Source of the DNA: Clytia hemisphaerica
Lineage: Eukaryota; Cnidaria; Hydrozoa; Leptothecata; Clytiidae
Direction of reading: 5' to 3'
Assembly (NCBI GenBank): GCA_902728285.1
Contig: CACVBU010000597.1
Coordinates: forward strand, 501,875-565,874
DNA: 64,000 nt
This document shows, piece by piece, positions 12,801 to 22,400 of the stretch. Every line of letters begins with the position of its first letter. Positions within the stretch are counted from its first letter, which is position 1. The notes under the pieces are model-generated. The model saw nothing but the letters and a program-made list of their open reading frames with translations, was not told where the DNA came from and did no database searches. The position numbers were made by a program, and so were the translations under genes.

Positions 12801-15304
12801 ATTTTGACGGACTAAACTCAGTAAGTTTGGGTATTTCTGTAGTAATCCAAAGTGTTTTAGGACAAGACAAGCTCCTAGAAGCACTTAAGTCTGGTCTGTA
12901 AAATACACACTGTAACGATTTACATTATTCATAATTCTTTGCATTATTCAATCTAAAGAACAGAAGGTTCTCGTTTAATGTTAAAATGCAATGAGAGAAT
13001 TTTTCATTAATTGTTTGGAAATTTCACCGTTTTTGGGATCATGTCTTACCGTAAATCATACTTATAAAGTGCTGACCGGACACATTTAGCCCTTTTGTTG
13101 CTAAGTACCCCTCTGAGTGAGATTTACGAAGAAGTGATTGGCTCTAAACCCTATGGGAAACATTTCACTCATTCATTTCAGAGAAAAAGGCCAATTTTGA
13201 GAGAAAGGGATCTTTTTTCGACGGTAAGGAAATTGTACTCTGGTCTGTAAAATACACATTTTTACTGAAAACTTATTGAAAATTTGCAAAAACAATTTTT
13301 AATGCCTTTTCTAGGAGCACATAAAGTTTTGATTTGTTTAAAAGCATATTTCTTGAGATATGACTAAAAGAATTGCCTCACTCCATGAAAACCGGCCTAC
13401 AACTGCAGCCAAACCTGAGAAAACGAAAGTGATTTATATCCCGAGATGGGAAAATTTTCAGACCCAACTTTGTATCTCAAAATTAATCAGTATCAAATTT
13501 CCGATCGATTGATATATGATAAGCCTATATTTGGGTTGGAAAAATTTTCAGTTTTGCCTACAGGGGTCACATGACCAAAAATCCGCCATTATGGATACCC
13601 GGGTGAGAAATCCAGGTGGCCCAGAAGCTTAAAATATTCTTATTACCATAAGGAACAAGAAAAACCCCAAGAAAGTTAGTCCACCAAATGGATAAGATAC
13701 TTCCCGGCTCGTACCTGTATATAATTTCAAGACGAGGCAAGTGATGTTCTTGACGTAATTTATGAAAAGGTCTATTGGTAGACCATTTCATAAATTGAGT
13801 CACGAGCAACGATTACCTCGTTTTCAAAATATTGCAACGGTAATTGATTCCAAGAGGATTCCATAAGAAGTTTACTTTATTAATAAAAGTAACACTTGAA
13901 GACTGTAGGGATTCAATTACCTTGGTCCAAGGAACTTGAATAAATAGAGAAGGAATAACATGTCGTTTGTTTTGCGGCATGGTTCTTTGAAGTATGCGTG
14001 TTTCCTCCCCAGACTCTTTTTTGCGTACCGAGTGTGAGCCGACAATAAAAAACCATTTCACAAGAATTTCAACCGACAATTAGTCCGTCTTTACAGTAGC
14101 ATTGCTTCCTTAATTTCAAACCTTATCTCAAACTATGAATCGGCTAGTAATCGTCTATCCTTTAGCTAACATTTGTATAAAAAATTTCGTGTTGAACCTT
14201 TGTAAAACAGCTACAAATCGAGCTTAAATATGAGGCCTGTTATTTTTTTATGTTTTTCAGGGGTTGAACGAAAGACCTCATATCTTATTTTGTAAATTTG
14301 TTTATGAAAACCCTGACGGATATGTTATTTGGGAAGGGTTTATCTATCAAATTTTGTAAAAATTATAATCAGGAACTGAGGATTTCCATTTTTACAAGAG
14401 TTTTTATCAGCACAAACTCTCGTTTACTCACAGAAAACAGATTTTGCTATCCTCTCTTTTGTACTCAAAACATTTGAAAAATGTTCGTTAGATCTCTCTT
14501 TGTTATTTTGCACTAAACAATGAATGTTTATACAACCGACTACAAATTACGTAAATCAAACAAGATTCGGTACAAAAGATATCTTTTGAAACCACTTTTC
14601 TCTTTTGTTATCTATTTGAAAAGCTTTTTCGAGTAATGACTTAAAGACATTGGCGCGTGCCAAGATCTTTTTTAACAATACAACTACCTGCAAAATAACA
14701 CGCTTGTTTTAGGGTTATATGTGCAAAACGAGAAACTTGTAATTCATTCTCTATTTATTCAAGTTCCTTGCTTGGTCATGGTTTTAAACCGAGGAAGTCT
14801 TTGCACTCAAAATGATTTATGATTTATGTCTTTCTAATGTCTCTTCAAAAAATTTGATAGCCAATTTTTTTTCACTGTTCCACATAATGTTTCTTCGATT
14901 GAATGAGCTGCGATTGTGCGGTCTGTAAGCTGAATTTTGCCTCCTAAACAGCGCTAATAATATTATCAATCAAACAAAGTTTTAAATTTCTTATTTCATT
15001 TACAGGCTCTTGTGTGGCCGGTGTGGTCGGCCTAAAAATGCCAAGGTACTGTCTGTTCGGTGATACTGTCAATTATGCTAGTCGTATGGAATCAAGTGGT
15101 CTGGCGTTACGAGTTCACATTAGTCCTGAATGCAAGGAGTTACTGGACCAATTAGGTGGCTATCAGCTCATAGACCGTGGCCCAACCAACATGAAAGGGA
15201 AAGGTACTATAAACACCTATTTCCTAGGAGGAAAACAGGGCTTTGATAAATCTCTTCCAGATCTTACCAACGCCGCTGGTCTTGATCAGCACGTATTCAA
15301 ATGA
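740..15304 (+). CDS. Receptor-type (membrane) guanylate cyclase, cytoplasmic part, at least 10 exons
   Basis: Converts GTP to cGMP at the plasma membrane in response to an extracellular ligand. The exons read in register through a kinase-homology domain, a coiled dimerisation helix and a class III cyclase domain, ending at a TGA at 15302-15304. The kinase-homology domain keeps a VAIK-type lysine (HVMIKK) but has HGRLHSNN in place of HRDLKxxN, so it is a pseudokinase, as is normal in this family. The cyclase domain has both metal aspartates (FFSDIVGFT and VETIGDAY), the guanine-selecting Glu and Cys (VETIGD, YCLFGD) and the catalytic Asn/Arg (NYASR), so it should be active. The signal peptide, ligand-binding region and transmembrane helix lie left of the window. 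The part between the first two exons shown, the glycine-loop-like region, was not found. Closest family by motif: the natriuretic peptide receptors NPR1/NPR2 (GC-A/GC-B). Confidence 0.93.
960..1321. repeat. MITE family C (TIR TACACGCTTTTTTATAAGAACA type), copy 1
   Basis: The ends TTACACGCTTTTTCATAAG and TTCTTATAAAAAAGTGTA are inverted repeats. The interior has GAACATGAGGCTCA, seen in other copies at 17879-18159 and about 28970-29079. The terminal TA may be a target-site duplication. No coding capacity. Confidence 0.7.
2495..2745. repeat. Dispersed CCCTTAGAGAG repeat
   Basis: Contains AACCCTTAGAGAGACA, CCCCTTAGAGAGACAAAA, CGACCCTTATCG and CCGCACATACC. The same order of motifs opens each 2.65 kb tandem unit at 42075, 44745 and 47378. 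This is therefore a diverged dispersed copy of that module in a cyclase intron. Confidence 0.55.
3048..3200. repeat. MITE family B (TIR GTGATATTCATGACGTAATGTT), copy 1
   Basis: The left end TTCCATGACGTAATGTTTTA pairs with the right end AACATTATATCATGAATATC. The inner arms (ACGGGAACTCC and GTGCTTCCGT) also pair. A second copy with better-kept ends is at 5996-6150. About 150 bp, non-coding. Confidence 0.7.
3679..3929. repeat. MITE family C, copy 2
   Basis: The ends TACACGCTTTTTTTATAAG and CTTATTATAAAAAAGCGTGTA are inverted. The interior is AT-rich with repeated AAGAACA words. 251 bp, non-coding, and the best-preserved ends of this family in the window. Confidence 0.75.
4048..4125 (+). CDS. Guanylate cyclase exon: kinase-homology N-lobe (VAIK lysine)
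   Basis: The acceptor CAG precedes GGT CAA CAC; the exon is 26 codons in phase 0 and ends AAACAG before [17 protein letters not shown] aligns with the beta-3 strand of receptor cyclases, including the ATP-site lysine. Confidence 0.85.
4410..4587 (+). CDS. Guanylate cyclase exon: kinase-homology core
   Basis: Acceptor GATTAG, donor GTAAGG; phase 0 in, phase 1 out. It reads [30 protein letters not shown] and [14 protein letters not shown], the hinge and alpha-E region typical of the family (EYC..GSLQD.L). Confidence 0.93.
4588..5703. other. Intron with MITE and short direct repeat
   Basis: Holds the family A MITE at 5399-5598. A roughly 65 bp direct repeat (GAAGATTCCTCTCTAGC) at about 5140 also occurs near 4245 in the previous intron. 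No exon was seen. A near-copy of the next exon's acceptor is at 5647-5676. Confidence 0.6.
5399..5598. repeat. MITE family A (TIR AGACCTTTTCATAAATTACG), complete 200 bp copy
   Basis: AGACCTTTTCATAAATTACG and the following GTCACGAACATCA are repeated inverted at 5571-5598 with one or two changes. The subterminal GCCATGGTGATTA / GATCACCATGG also pair. The same ends bound the 4.5 kb fold-back at 9291-13773, so this is its short internal-deletion form. Confidence 0.8.
5704..5874 (+). CDS. Guanylate cyclase exon: pseudo-catalytic loop
   Basis: Acceptor TTTTGTACAACAG, donor GTAAGT; phase 1 in and out. [15 protein letters not shown] replaces the HRDLKxxN loop and KITDYGMD replaces DFG. Loss of the catalytic Asp is usual for these pseudokinase domains. 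Confidence 0.95.
5996..6150. repeat. MITE family B, copy 2
   Basis: The ends CATGATATTCACGACGG and CATTACGTCATGAATATCACG are inverted repeats. The inner arms TACGGGAGCACTCAAAAAAG and TTATTTGGGTGTTTCCGT pair. It lies in the intron between 5874 and 6465. Confidence 0.72.
6465..6620 (+). CDS. Guanylate cyclase exon: APE motif and C-lobe
   Basis: Acceptor TTTTCCAG; phase 1 in and out. It reads [10 protein letters not shown] and [14 protein letters not shown]. The donor is a weak GTTGGT after CCTAAAG, but the frame joins the next exon exactly. Confidence 0.93.
6894..7183 (+). CDS. Guanylate cyclase exon: end of kinase homology and dimerisation helix
   Basis: Acceptor CTAACTAG, donor GTAAGA; phase 1 in, phase 0 out. 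EPPFRPKV and [12 protein letters not shown] close the kinase-homology domain. [18 protein letters not shown] is the amphipathic signalling helix that pairs two cyclase subunits. Confidence 0.96.
7576..7728 (+). CDS. Guanylate cyclase exon: start of cyclase domain
   Basis: 51 codons in phase 0, acceptor TTTGATAG, donor [21 protein letters not shown] leads into [13 protein letters not shown], which carries the first metal-binding Asp. Confidence 0.97.
7815..8000 (-). mobile_element. tRNA-derived SINE, copy 1
   Basis: Read on the minus strand, a box B-like GGTTCGAATCCCCGC is followed by TTCCAATGTTCCGTTCAGTT, then GAAAGTCCTAGATTATTGGG and GCTGTCCACGT. The same order of blocks occurs at 21675-21850 and, split in two, at 22693-23225. 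The head resembles a tRNA (box A degenerate) and the body is unrelated, which is the build of a SINE. It sits in the intron between 7728 and 8178. Confidence 0.75.
8178..8246 (+). CDS. Guanylate cyclase exon: 23 codons
   Basis: Acceptor CTTTCAG, donor GTAAGA, phase 0. [17 protein letters not shown] matches the conserved helix after the first metal site (VxLLNDLYTxFD). Confidence 0.97.
8800..8974 (+). CDS. Guanylate cyclase exon: second metal site
   Basis: Acceptor TTTGCAG, donor GTGAGT; phase 0 in, phase 1 out. [15 protein letters not shown] holds the guanine-recognising Glu and second metal Asp. [10 protein letters not shown] follows. Confidence 0.97.
10975..11503. repeat. MITE with TIR ATACTTTAATCGTAGAAATT, nested in the fold-back
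   Basis: ACTTTAATCGTAGAAATTTT and AGCGAGAC at the left pair with GTCTCGCTAAAATTTATACG and ATTAAAGTAT at the right. The interior is full of TTTTAGCG words in both orientations. Related AATTTTCGCG-rich elements are at about 3230-3460 and 40220-40543. Confidence 0.7.
12121..12215. repeat. 21 bp minisatellite, about 4.5 copies
   Basis: CTACGAAGGTAGCAGTGCTTT repeats without change starting at 12121, 12142, 12163 and 12184, with a partial copy from 12205. It lies in the spacer of the fold-back. Confidence 0.95.
15006..15304 (+). CDS. Guanylate cyclase last coding exon
   Basis: Acceptor TTTACAG; phase 1 in. [15 protein letters not shown] and [17 protein letters not shown] carry the guanine-selecting Cys and the catalytic Asn and Arg. 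The protein ends 30 or so residues after [14 protein letters not shown] at TGA, so there is only a short tail, as in vertebrate NPRs. Confidence 0.97.
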
Positions 15305-15555
15305 AAGAGATAGGAGGAGTTAGAGTCGCCAAAACCAACGAGATACGAGGCAATCGAGGCCTAGAGTAAGGATGACAAAATGGCGGATGTAGCTACAAGG
15401 AGATCAGAGAAACTGCCATTATGAAGATCGCAACTATCGAGGTCATCGGCCCATATTGAAGGGGTTTAGGTCCAATTTTAAATGATGTAGACCAACACCC
15501 TGCAAATTGTCGCTGTGTAGTACATATAACACTACACAAGCGCTTTTGAAGAAAG

Positions 15556-15561
15556 AATAAA
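15556..15561 (+). promoter_or_regulatory. Polyadenylation signal AATAAA
   Basis: The first AATAAA after the cyclase stop, 252 bases downstream, in an AT-rich 3' region. It fits the end of the cyclase transcript. Confidence 0.6.
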
Positions 15562-16780
15562 GTTCGAGGCTTTTCTAAAAGTCATTATTTATACCAAGTT
15601 ACCGACTGTACTTGTGACAAACATTATTAACACTTTCCATGGATAAAGTGGAGCAGAACTGACAGTACTACTCACTGTAGAAACCTAAGGATAAGTAATC
15701 AGCAAACTTCTAAAGTTCTTTTTAAGGTGCGTTCAATAGTTGGAAAAAAAGTATATTTGGAAAAGATAAGACTCAAAGGTCATAATTAGATGGTTCGAGA
15801 TTTTTTGCCTGAAGAAACCCTCTGTATTTTTAAGTAAAATCGCCAAGTATTTTTGTCTAACTAATTATTCTAAAGTCGCGAGATTTCAAAATTTAAAATT
15901 TCTGAAAATGGGTTCTTACACGGTTCTTACGTTTTTTACTAAAAATCAAAAACTTGTGACTTAATTATCTCGACTTTTATTTATGTATTTAGGCCAAAAT
16001 ATTTGAGTTTTGCTCAGGACAATTGAAGGATTCCACATGCCAAATATCCCAAACCACTTGATTATCTCTTAAAAAAGTCTACAAGATATATTTGAAAAAA
16101 TGTCAATCTTGATGATGTTTTAAGAAATGTCATAAAAATCTACTTTTCAAAATTTATCAACAATTCAACTATAGAGCGAAAAGCCTTTAAAAGAATTTTA
16201 CACCAAACAGAAATTATTTGTGAGAATATAAGACGTAAGACGTACTTGCATGGACAATAAATGCACTGAAAATTATGGAAATGATAAAAAGAACACTTTG
16301 GCTTTTATGTCACACATTTGTGTTATAAACACCGTTGTCAACTACACTAGAATTTGTATTATATTGTAGTCATTTTAAAAGAAAAAGTATTAAAGATTTT
16401 CGTAATTTTTATCTTGTGTATTTAACCTCTGACCTATATACAGACCTCTACAAAACCATGGATAGTAGTAGCTTGCCAAAAATTTTCGAATTTATGTATC
16501 TGTGTGTTAGACAGAGACAGTTAGCTACTGAAGTGATAAACGTGAGATACTCTGGTACAGAGTAAGAGTAAGCAAGCTAACGTATAAAATTCAACAGCAT
16601 TTATTTTTCATACCTGATTATTTGTACATGGCTTTTTTTAGCGTATAAGACTCCCTTTTTGGTGCGTTTCGTAAGACTGAAACGATTTGGAATACCGTTG
16701 GATTGATTTACACGTCCTCAGTCAATCAGGATCTAGCCAAATCAAAAGCTAACCGTCTCCGTCGCACAAAAACACACATA
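15562..16780. other. Intergenic DNA, no gene seen
   Basis: AT-rich sequence without conserved motifs. The open frame at 16335-16565 has low-complexity composition and no splice or family support. Confidence 0.6.
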
Positions 16781-16898
16781 CAGTAGACTCCCAGTTATTC
16801 GAACCTGGTGGGAAAATGTTTTGCAGTTATTTGAACTCCCGGTTATTCGAAGTAAATTCTCAACCCCCTTGGAGCTTCGAATAACCGAGAGTCTACTG
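16781..16898. repeat. Pogo/Tigger-like MITE with TA duplication
   Basis: CAGTAGACTCCCAGTTATTC and GAATAACCGAGAGTCTACTG are inverted repeats, flanked by TA at 16779-16780 and 16899-16900. TIRs of this kind with TA target sites are typical of pogo-type elements. 118 bp, non-coding. Confidence 0.82.
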
Positions 16899-17131
16899 TA
16901 CTTAAACTCGCTAGTGGTCGCTTTAAGGGGGGAATCGTGCAGAGGGTTGCCCCCAATAATCTTTCACAGAGTTCAAAACACATTTTTAAGTTTTTGCTTT
17001 AAAAAAATTATTCATTGATATGACACAGATACAAAGAAGATTACCTGGTATAAATTAACAGAAAATAAATATAAGCTAGATATGATAAAAATATATTTAT
17101 CAAAAATACTCAAGCCTTTTCCATTTTACAG

Positions 17132-17224
17132 ACAACGGTTGCCTTTGTATGAGCATGGAGGTATAAAGAAACAGGAGAAGTATGCTATTGTAACCATGCT
17201 CGCCCTACGATTAAAAGAACTACG
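17132..17224 (+). CDS. Doubtful isolated exon
   Basis: A good acceptor (TCCATTTTACAG before 17134) and donor (GAG then GTATGC) enclose an open stretch reading QRLPLYEHGGIKKQEKY and then IVTMLALRLKELRG. The amino acid use looks protein-like, but I recognise no family and found no neighbouring exon. It lies downstream of the cyclase poly(A) signal, so it would belong to another gene or to a mobile element. Confidence 0.25.
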
Positions 17225-19277
17225 AGGTATGCATGCTCATAATCTCATATATCGTGCATTTTTAATGAGCTCTTTTGTTGATAGGTGAAATCTTATTGGC
17301 TAAGTTAAGTGTTGGACGAGATTCATTGTTTCTGACATTGGTGTAAGAAAATATTTGGACTAAAAAAGGGCCTGTAAACTTTGCAATCCTTCATCAAATG
17401 ACAAGATTTTTCGATCAACATTTTCTTCAAGGTGAACCCTATTGCTTAATACTTTCCTCCAAAATTCTCCAGCGACTTTTTGTCTACAAATTGGGTCTGA
17501 AATTGTGTGTGCTTATGAAGAACTTTTTATTTTCTGGCTAGAGAAAATATCTTTTCAAAACAAAATTTAATGGATGCCAAAATTGAACGCAAACTTATTT
17601 CGTGGAGCTAAATTTTATTTTATTCTCGTATATTAGAAGGCTAGAAATCTTCGATGCTGATAGTAAGAATGTTCGGAACAGACTTGAGTTCTACTAAAAA
17701 GTCGTATTTCGTCGGGCGAGCCTAGAATTTCTTTTGATTTATTACATAAAAGAAATCAAAAGACTTTAACGACCAATTACCGACAAATTCATCTCCTGTC
17801 TTTCTTTATACCTCTATGGTATGAGACACTTTTGTTCCATGATGAGAAAACACCTTTGGATAAATGCTTAAGTATAAATACACGTTTTTTTATTTTAATA
17901 AACACACTTTGAAGAAACATGAGGCTCAGAATGCCTAAAAACTAAGAAACATCTAAGAAATATGCTGAGGCTGAGAATGAGAAAATAACATTTTTTAATT
18001 CGGTTTTTCTTAAGAACCTTCCAATTCAGCCTTCAATGAGGCTGATTATGTCAAAAAGTTTAGGAACATGTAAGAAACATTTAAGGCTCAAAAGGCCGAT
18101 TTCTTAAGAAACATTGAGGCTGCTTGGTAAAACTAGTTTCTTAAAAAAAAAACCGTGTAACATGTTTCGTGAATGAGAAAAGTGTCGCACATGATATTCA
18201 ATTTATAGAAATGTCTGTTGAAAAGTGCACTACCAGACCGGGAGTGTTATCTTGACCCCTCAATTGTTTTCGTGATAGTGTGAGTTATCAATCAATGCAG
18301 CATCAACAGATTGTTTAAAATCAACTTCTGTTCATCAAGATGGAGCAAAAATATCCAATAGCGGTTGCACCAAAGAATCAAGCAACATATTTAAATTTGT
18401 AATTGTATTTTTCGTTGATTTGAACTAACTTTACATATCTTTTTTAATCATGTTGGCATCAAAAGATAACGCAGCTCATAAAAAATCGCCAATGAGTTTA
18501 TGCTGATCTCCCAATTATAAAACTTGTTATTTTTCAAGCTTTGGGCAGTCCATTTTCTCGCAGCTATCGACCACCAAATTCTTATAAAAATCGTTTAAAA
18601 AATCTTCAAAAAGAATTCCAGCATCTTGCATTGAACCCACTTCAATTATTTGAGTAAAACATAACACCACCACATGGTTTGCATATTCAAGTTATTGATG
18701 ACTTCCGACAAGTCCAAAAAACACGCAAGAGTTGATTGTGATATTCCTTAGAAGCAACGTTTCGTACTTCTTTCATTTTGTTAGCCTTAAATGACCACGA
18801 CAGGTACAATATTTATGGGGATAGTTATTTAAGTACTGTGATGTTTATATGAAAAAGCTCTCAAAATCATTAGCAGTATGAGAGCTTTTCTGTAATAGCA
18901 AGGCTTTACTCTTGACATTAAAATCTTTCAAATATCTGAGCTTTGAAAAACCTTTCCCCTAACAGCAGATTAAAATAGCAGAATGAGCTTTTCCAGAAAA
19001 TGTCTGAACAAATTTTTACGACATTTCTGAAATTTCACTATAAACTTGGCTCGGGGTGAATCATAAGCATACAATAAGCATAAACTATGCCTGGATGCTT
19101 TGAAAACCTAAGCATACTCGAGCCTGCTCAAGGGGCATACACTTGCTTATAAAAAAAAAACATGTATTCAACTTTTTTCTGGAAAAGCCCAATCAAACGA
19201 CTTCGAAATCAGATAAATTGTACAAATTTCGAGAGTTTACAATAGAAAGTACTTACATTTCCTAAAACGGTAAAGGT
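17225..19277. other. Intergenic region between the two host genes
   Basis: Contains the family C MITE at 17879-18159. The rest is AT-rich without convincing exons. It should include the 3' end of the TUBGCP4 transcript, but I found no clear poly(A) signal for it. Confidence 0.55.
17879..18159. repeat. MITE family C, copy 3
   Basis: Starts TACACGTTTTTTTATTTTAA and ends TTTCTTAAAAAAAAAACCGTGTA. The interior repeats GAAACATGAGGCTC and related words, as in copy 1. Confidence 0.65.
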
Positions 19278-19454
19278 TTACAGCAAATCTTTCGAACTCG
19301 AAGAAGAAGAAGAGGTCATAGAAATAGCAGATTTCTTGGTGAAAAATTTGTTGAAATCAATCCGAAGTAATAGTTGTGCTAAATGTGGAGAGGTCTGGTG
19401 CGAGCGCACGCTTGACAAGATGGTGAACAGAAGTGACGTCTGTTTGTTGTATTC
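19278..19454 (-). CDS. TUBGCP4: TUBGCP4 last exon with stop
   Basis: On the minus strand the acceptor TTTTATTCACAG precedes GAA TAC AAC. It reads LLFTILSSVRSHQ, HLAQLLLRIDFNKFF, then a serine run and TAA. The exon start lies 27 bases from the MITE at 19481. Confidence 0.93.
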   Translation of the reverse strand, partial: EYNKQTSLLFTILSSVRSHQTSPHLAQLLLRIDFNKFFTKKSAISMTSSSSSSSKDLL

Positions 19455-22400
19455 CTGTGAATAAAAAGAAAATGCGAATACAGTGAAACTCCCGCTTATT
19501 CAAACTTCTGTTATTCGAGTCTTTCTATAATTCGAACTTGTTTCCAGTCCCCGTTAAGGAGAAACCCTCTTAAAATACTTTCTATAATTTGAATCTCTCT
19601 GTAACTCGAACAAATTAGACTTACCGTTCGAGTTCGAATTAACGCAAGTCAATTGTATCTCAACTTGAAACAAAAATTTTCCTTTTTTTCGCTGTTGATT
19701 TTCAGGTATAGACTTTTTTCATGATTGTGTTAAGTTACGTAAATTCCGCCATGGCATGGAAGCAAACGTTCGGTTTGTGTAATACAGAACGATTATAAGC
19801 GTTCTATATACGCACGTTTACTTTAATGACCTCTGTAGTTGTAACAGACTGGTCTTTAAAAAGACTTACAGTATATAATGCCGTTGATTTCTTTAGGCAA
19901 TGAATAATTAAAAATAGTTTACTTTTTAGTCGGATGTCGGATTCGACGTTCTGCTATCCGCTACACTCCGTTATTCGATGAAATTTAAAGCCCTCTCACT
20001 CTCATAAACGACGTTCCCTTATTCGATATGCTACCTTAGTCGATAAGCTCCCTTATTCGATGAAAATCCATATCCCCTTGAAGATCGAATTAGAGAGCGT
20101 AAACTGTAGATTCCTGCGTAGTTACCTCTGCGATTCGTTCAATTCTTTCTTCAGTTTTGGAAGAGGTATCCCATAAGTCATCACTGCTTGTCACGGTTTC
20201 ACAGAATGCCATGCAATGATAGATGATCTCGTGAAGAATATTGAACACCTGTTTAAAAAATTGGAATGCACGTTTTTTATAGGAATGGTGTTTTCCTATT
20301 TTATCACGGATATTCTTAACTTTTTATGGAAAATCATCCCAAAATATTCTTACCGTATTCTTAGACCATGTTCAGAAGTTACGGTTACGTTCCGTTCCGT
20401 TCCAAAACGTCAAAAAGAAGACGTTACAAAGCAAAACAGATCGAAACAGTTTCGCTCCACTCTTTTCATCGGAACGGAACTGCTCCGTTTTATTGCTCCG
20501 AAACGTTCCGAAACCAATATGAACACACTCGATCCGTAACGAAAATCATACCGGAGCGAAACGGAACAGTAACGTGTGAACATGGTCTTAAGTTAGAATC
20601 GTAATTCAACCTAAATTTAACATGGAATACATCTATCACAAGTATAAAATGCCAATTTTTAATTTGAGTATTGGGCCTTCAATAAAAATAGCTACCAACC
20701 TTTATCAATGACCCGTGCTTAGGCTGGCTTACCATTCACAAATTGTCCCTGGTAATTCAACTCTTTTCAACAAGCTAAATTGTTAAAGAAAATTACCTTT
20801 TTCATGGACACAAAAGACTGTTTCAGCATTTCAATCAGAAAGTTGTCTAAAGAGCGATTGATGTTTTCGAAACTTTGTGTTTTGTGGATTTTGGATATCA
20901 ACAAGCTGAATTGTGTTTCCAAAACGTCCACCTAAAATACAGATGGGGTCAGAGAATAAATAAGTTAAAAGCCAAAGGACCAGATGGAAGTCATAAGAAT
21001 TGGGCTACTCATGATATGCACCACTGCAATGACTTCACGAAATTATGCAACTTTTCTGTTTTTGTTCCACCCAATACGTTACTTTTTCTATTGTTTAAGT
21101 GACGTTTTGGGTGGAAAATTTTGAAAGTTCTCAGAAAACTCTCCAGTGGTGCATGAATTAAAGATTTAGAGCCCCATGTTGATGAGGTCAAATTGCCTAC
21201 TAAAGGCATTTCCTCAAAAAACCTTGAATATCCAGGCTGCATCTCTTAAAAGTAGACAAAGGAGGTTTTTCATGGTTTGTTAAATTACGCAATTTCCGTC
21301 ATTATGGAAGCAAACTTTCGAATCTGTAGAGGCGATCCCTTTCGCAATTCGAACGTTTGCTTCCATAATGGTGGAAATTACATAACTTAACTAAACTTGA
21401 AAAACCTCTATACTTCAATGCGACGGAAATCCGTCTGAAACGGAAGAACATTTAACACTGTTAACTTACCTGCAAATAATATTGTAAATTGTCAATAAAG
21501 AAGGCCATTCGGCGTCGAAGCACCCAGATAGGGCCAGAGGTCATTTTAATTTTACCAGACCTTTTAGCAGACATAAGGAACGCCCATAGTCCTTGTAATT
21601 CGATTTGTGTTCGACGTACTTTGAGAAGGAATGTGAACAGCATGTTCAATCTAAATAATGAAAATAGTTTTAAAGAAGCGATGGCCAAGTGGTCAAAGGT
21701 GTTAGCGTCTCAAACCAGGGATTCGCGGTTCGAATCCCCGCTCCTTCCAATGTTTTGTTCAGTTCATAGGTAGCCGAGCCCGTGAAAACAATTGAAAGAA
21801 TGTCTAAAAGTCCTAGATTACTAGGCTATCCACGTATAATATCGACTCTAGTTTGTATTTGTAAAACTGTTTGTGTCAAGTTTCAAAATAGGAGATAATA
21901 CAGGATAATATGTCATGTTCAATGGTTCTTATCGCTTTTTGAGCATATTTTCTCATTCGTGCGAACCAGGCTTAACAGGCTAAAATATTCAATCCAAAAA
22001 AATTTCCTCTCTCCCTTGGACCGAAATGTCACGCATTCGCGGTTTTTTTTCTCTCAAATCACGCATTCAAGTAAATTTTGCAAAAATAGCCCATTCACAC
22101 ATTCATGCAAACCACCGTAAGACCTTAGAAATGTCCACATTGTTTTATTAAATTGCTGGTTTAAGGCTAAGTAGGGTTTTAGAAAGTAAATAGCGGAACT
22201 ACTGAAGAAACTCAATCAAAAACTCAAAAAAAAGCCCAGGCTTTAAGTGCATGGAAAAAATAGTTTAAAGGTTAGCATACTTTTCCATTATGGAAGGTGT
22301 AAAGAGTAAGTGTAATGGCCAAGGTGGATTGTATTGAACTTGTAATAAATCCCATGTGCTTTTGAATTTCTCATTGGAGGTTTGATCGTCCGTCTTCATG

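Larger units (their letters stand above)
9291..13773. mobile_element. Giant 4.5 kb fold-back element with family A ends
   Basis: The left arm (9291 to about 10440) is repeated in reverse complement at about 12700-13773. Matching blocks include CAGGTACGAGCCGGGAAGTA, GTGATTTATATCCCGAGAT and CGGTGAAATTTCC, with homology over roughly 1.1 kb. The termini AGGCCTTTTCATAAATTACG and CGTAATTTATGAAAAGGTCT equal the ends of the 200 bp MITE at 5399. The left arm carries about 85 bp near 9345-9430 absent from the right arm. The 2.2 kb spacer holds another MITE (10975-11503) and a 21 bp minisatellite. No transposase ORF is visible, so it must be mobilised in trans. Confidence 0.85.
8975..15005. other. 6 kb intron of the guanylate cyclase gene
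   Basis: Mostly the fold-back element 9291-13773. From 13774 to 14100 there is a further partial family A copy (GACCATTTCATAAATTGAGT...). The rest to 15005 is AT-rich, and I see no exon in it. Confidence 0.75.

Noticed and set aside
21675-21752. A tRNA gene
   Set aside because: Box A and box B look good, but the acceptor stem and anticodon arm do not pair and the 3' body is shared with two other copies, so it is a SINE head.
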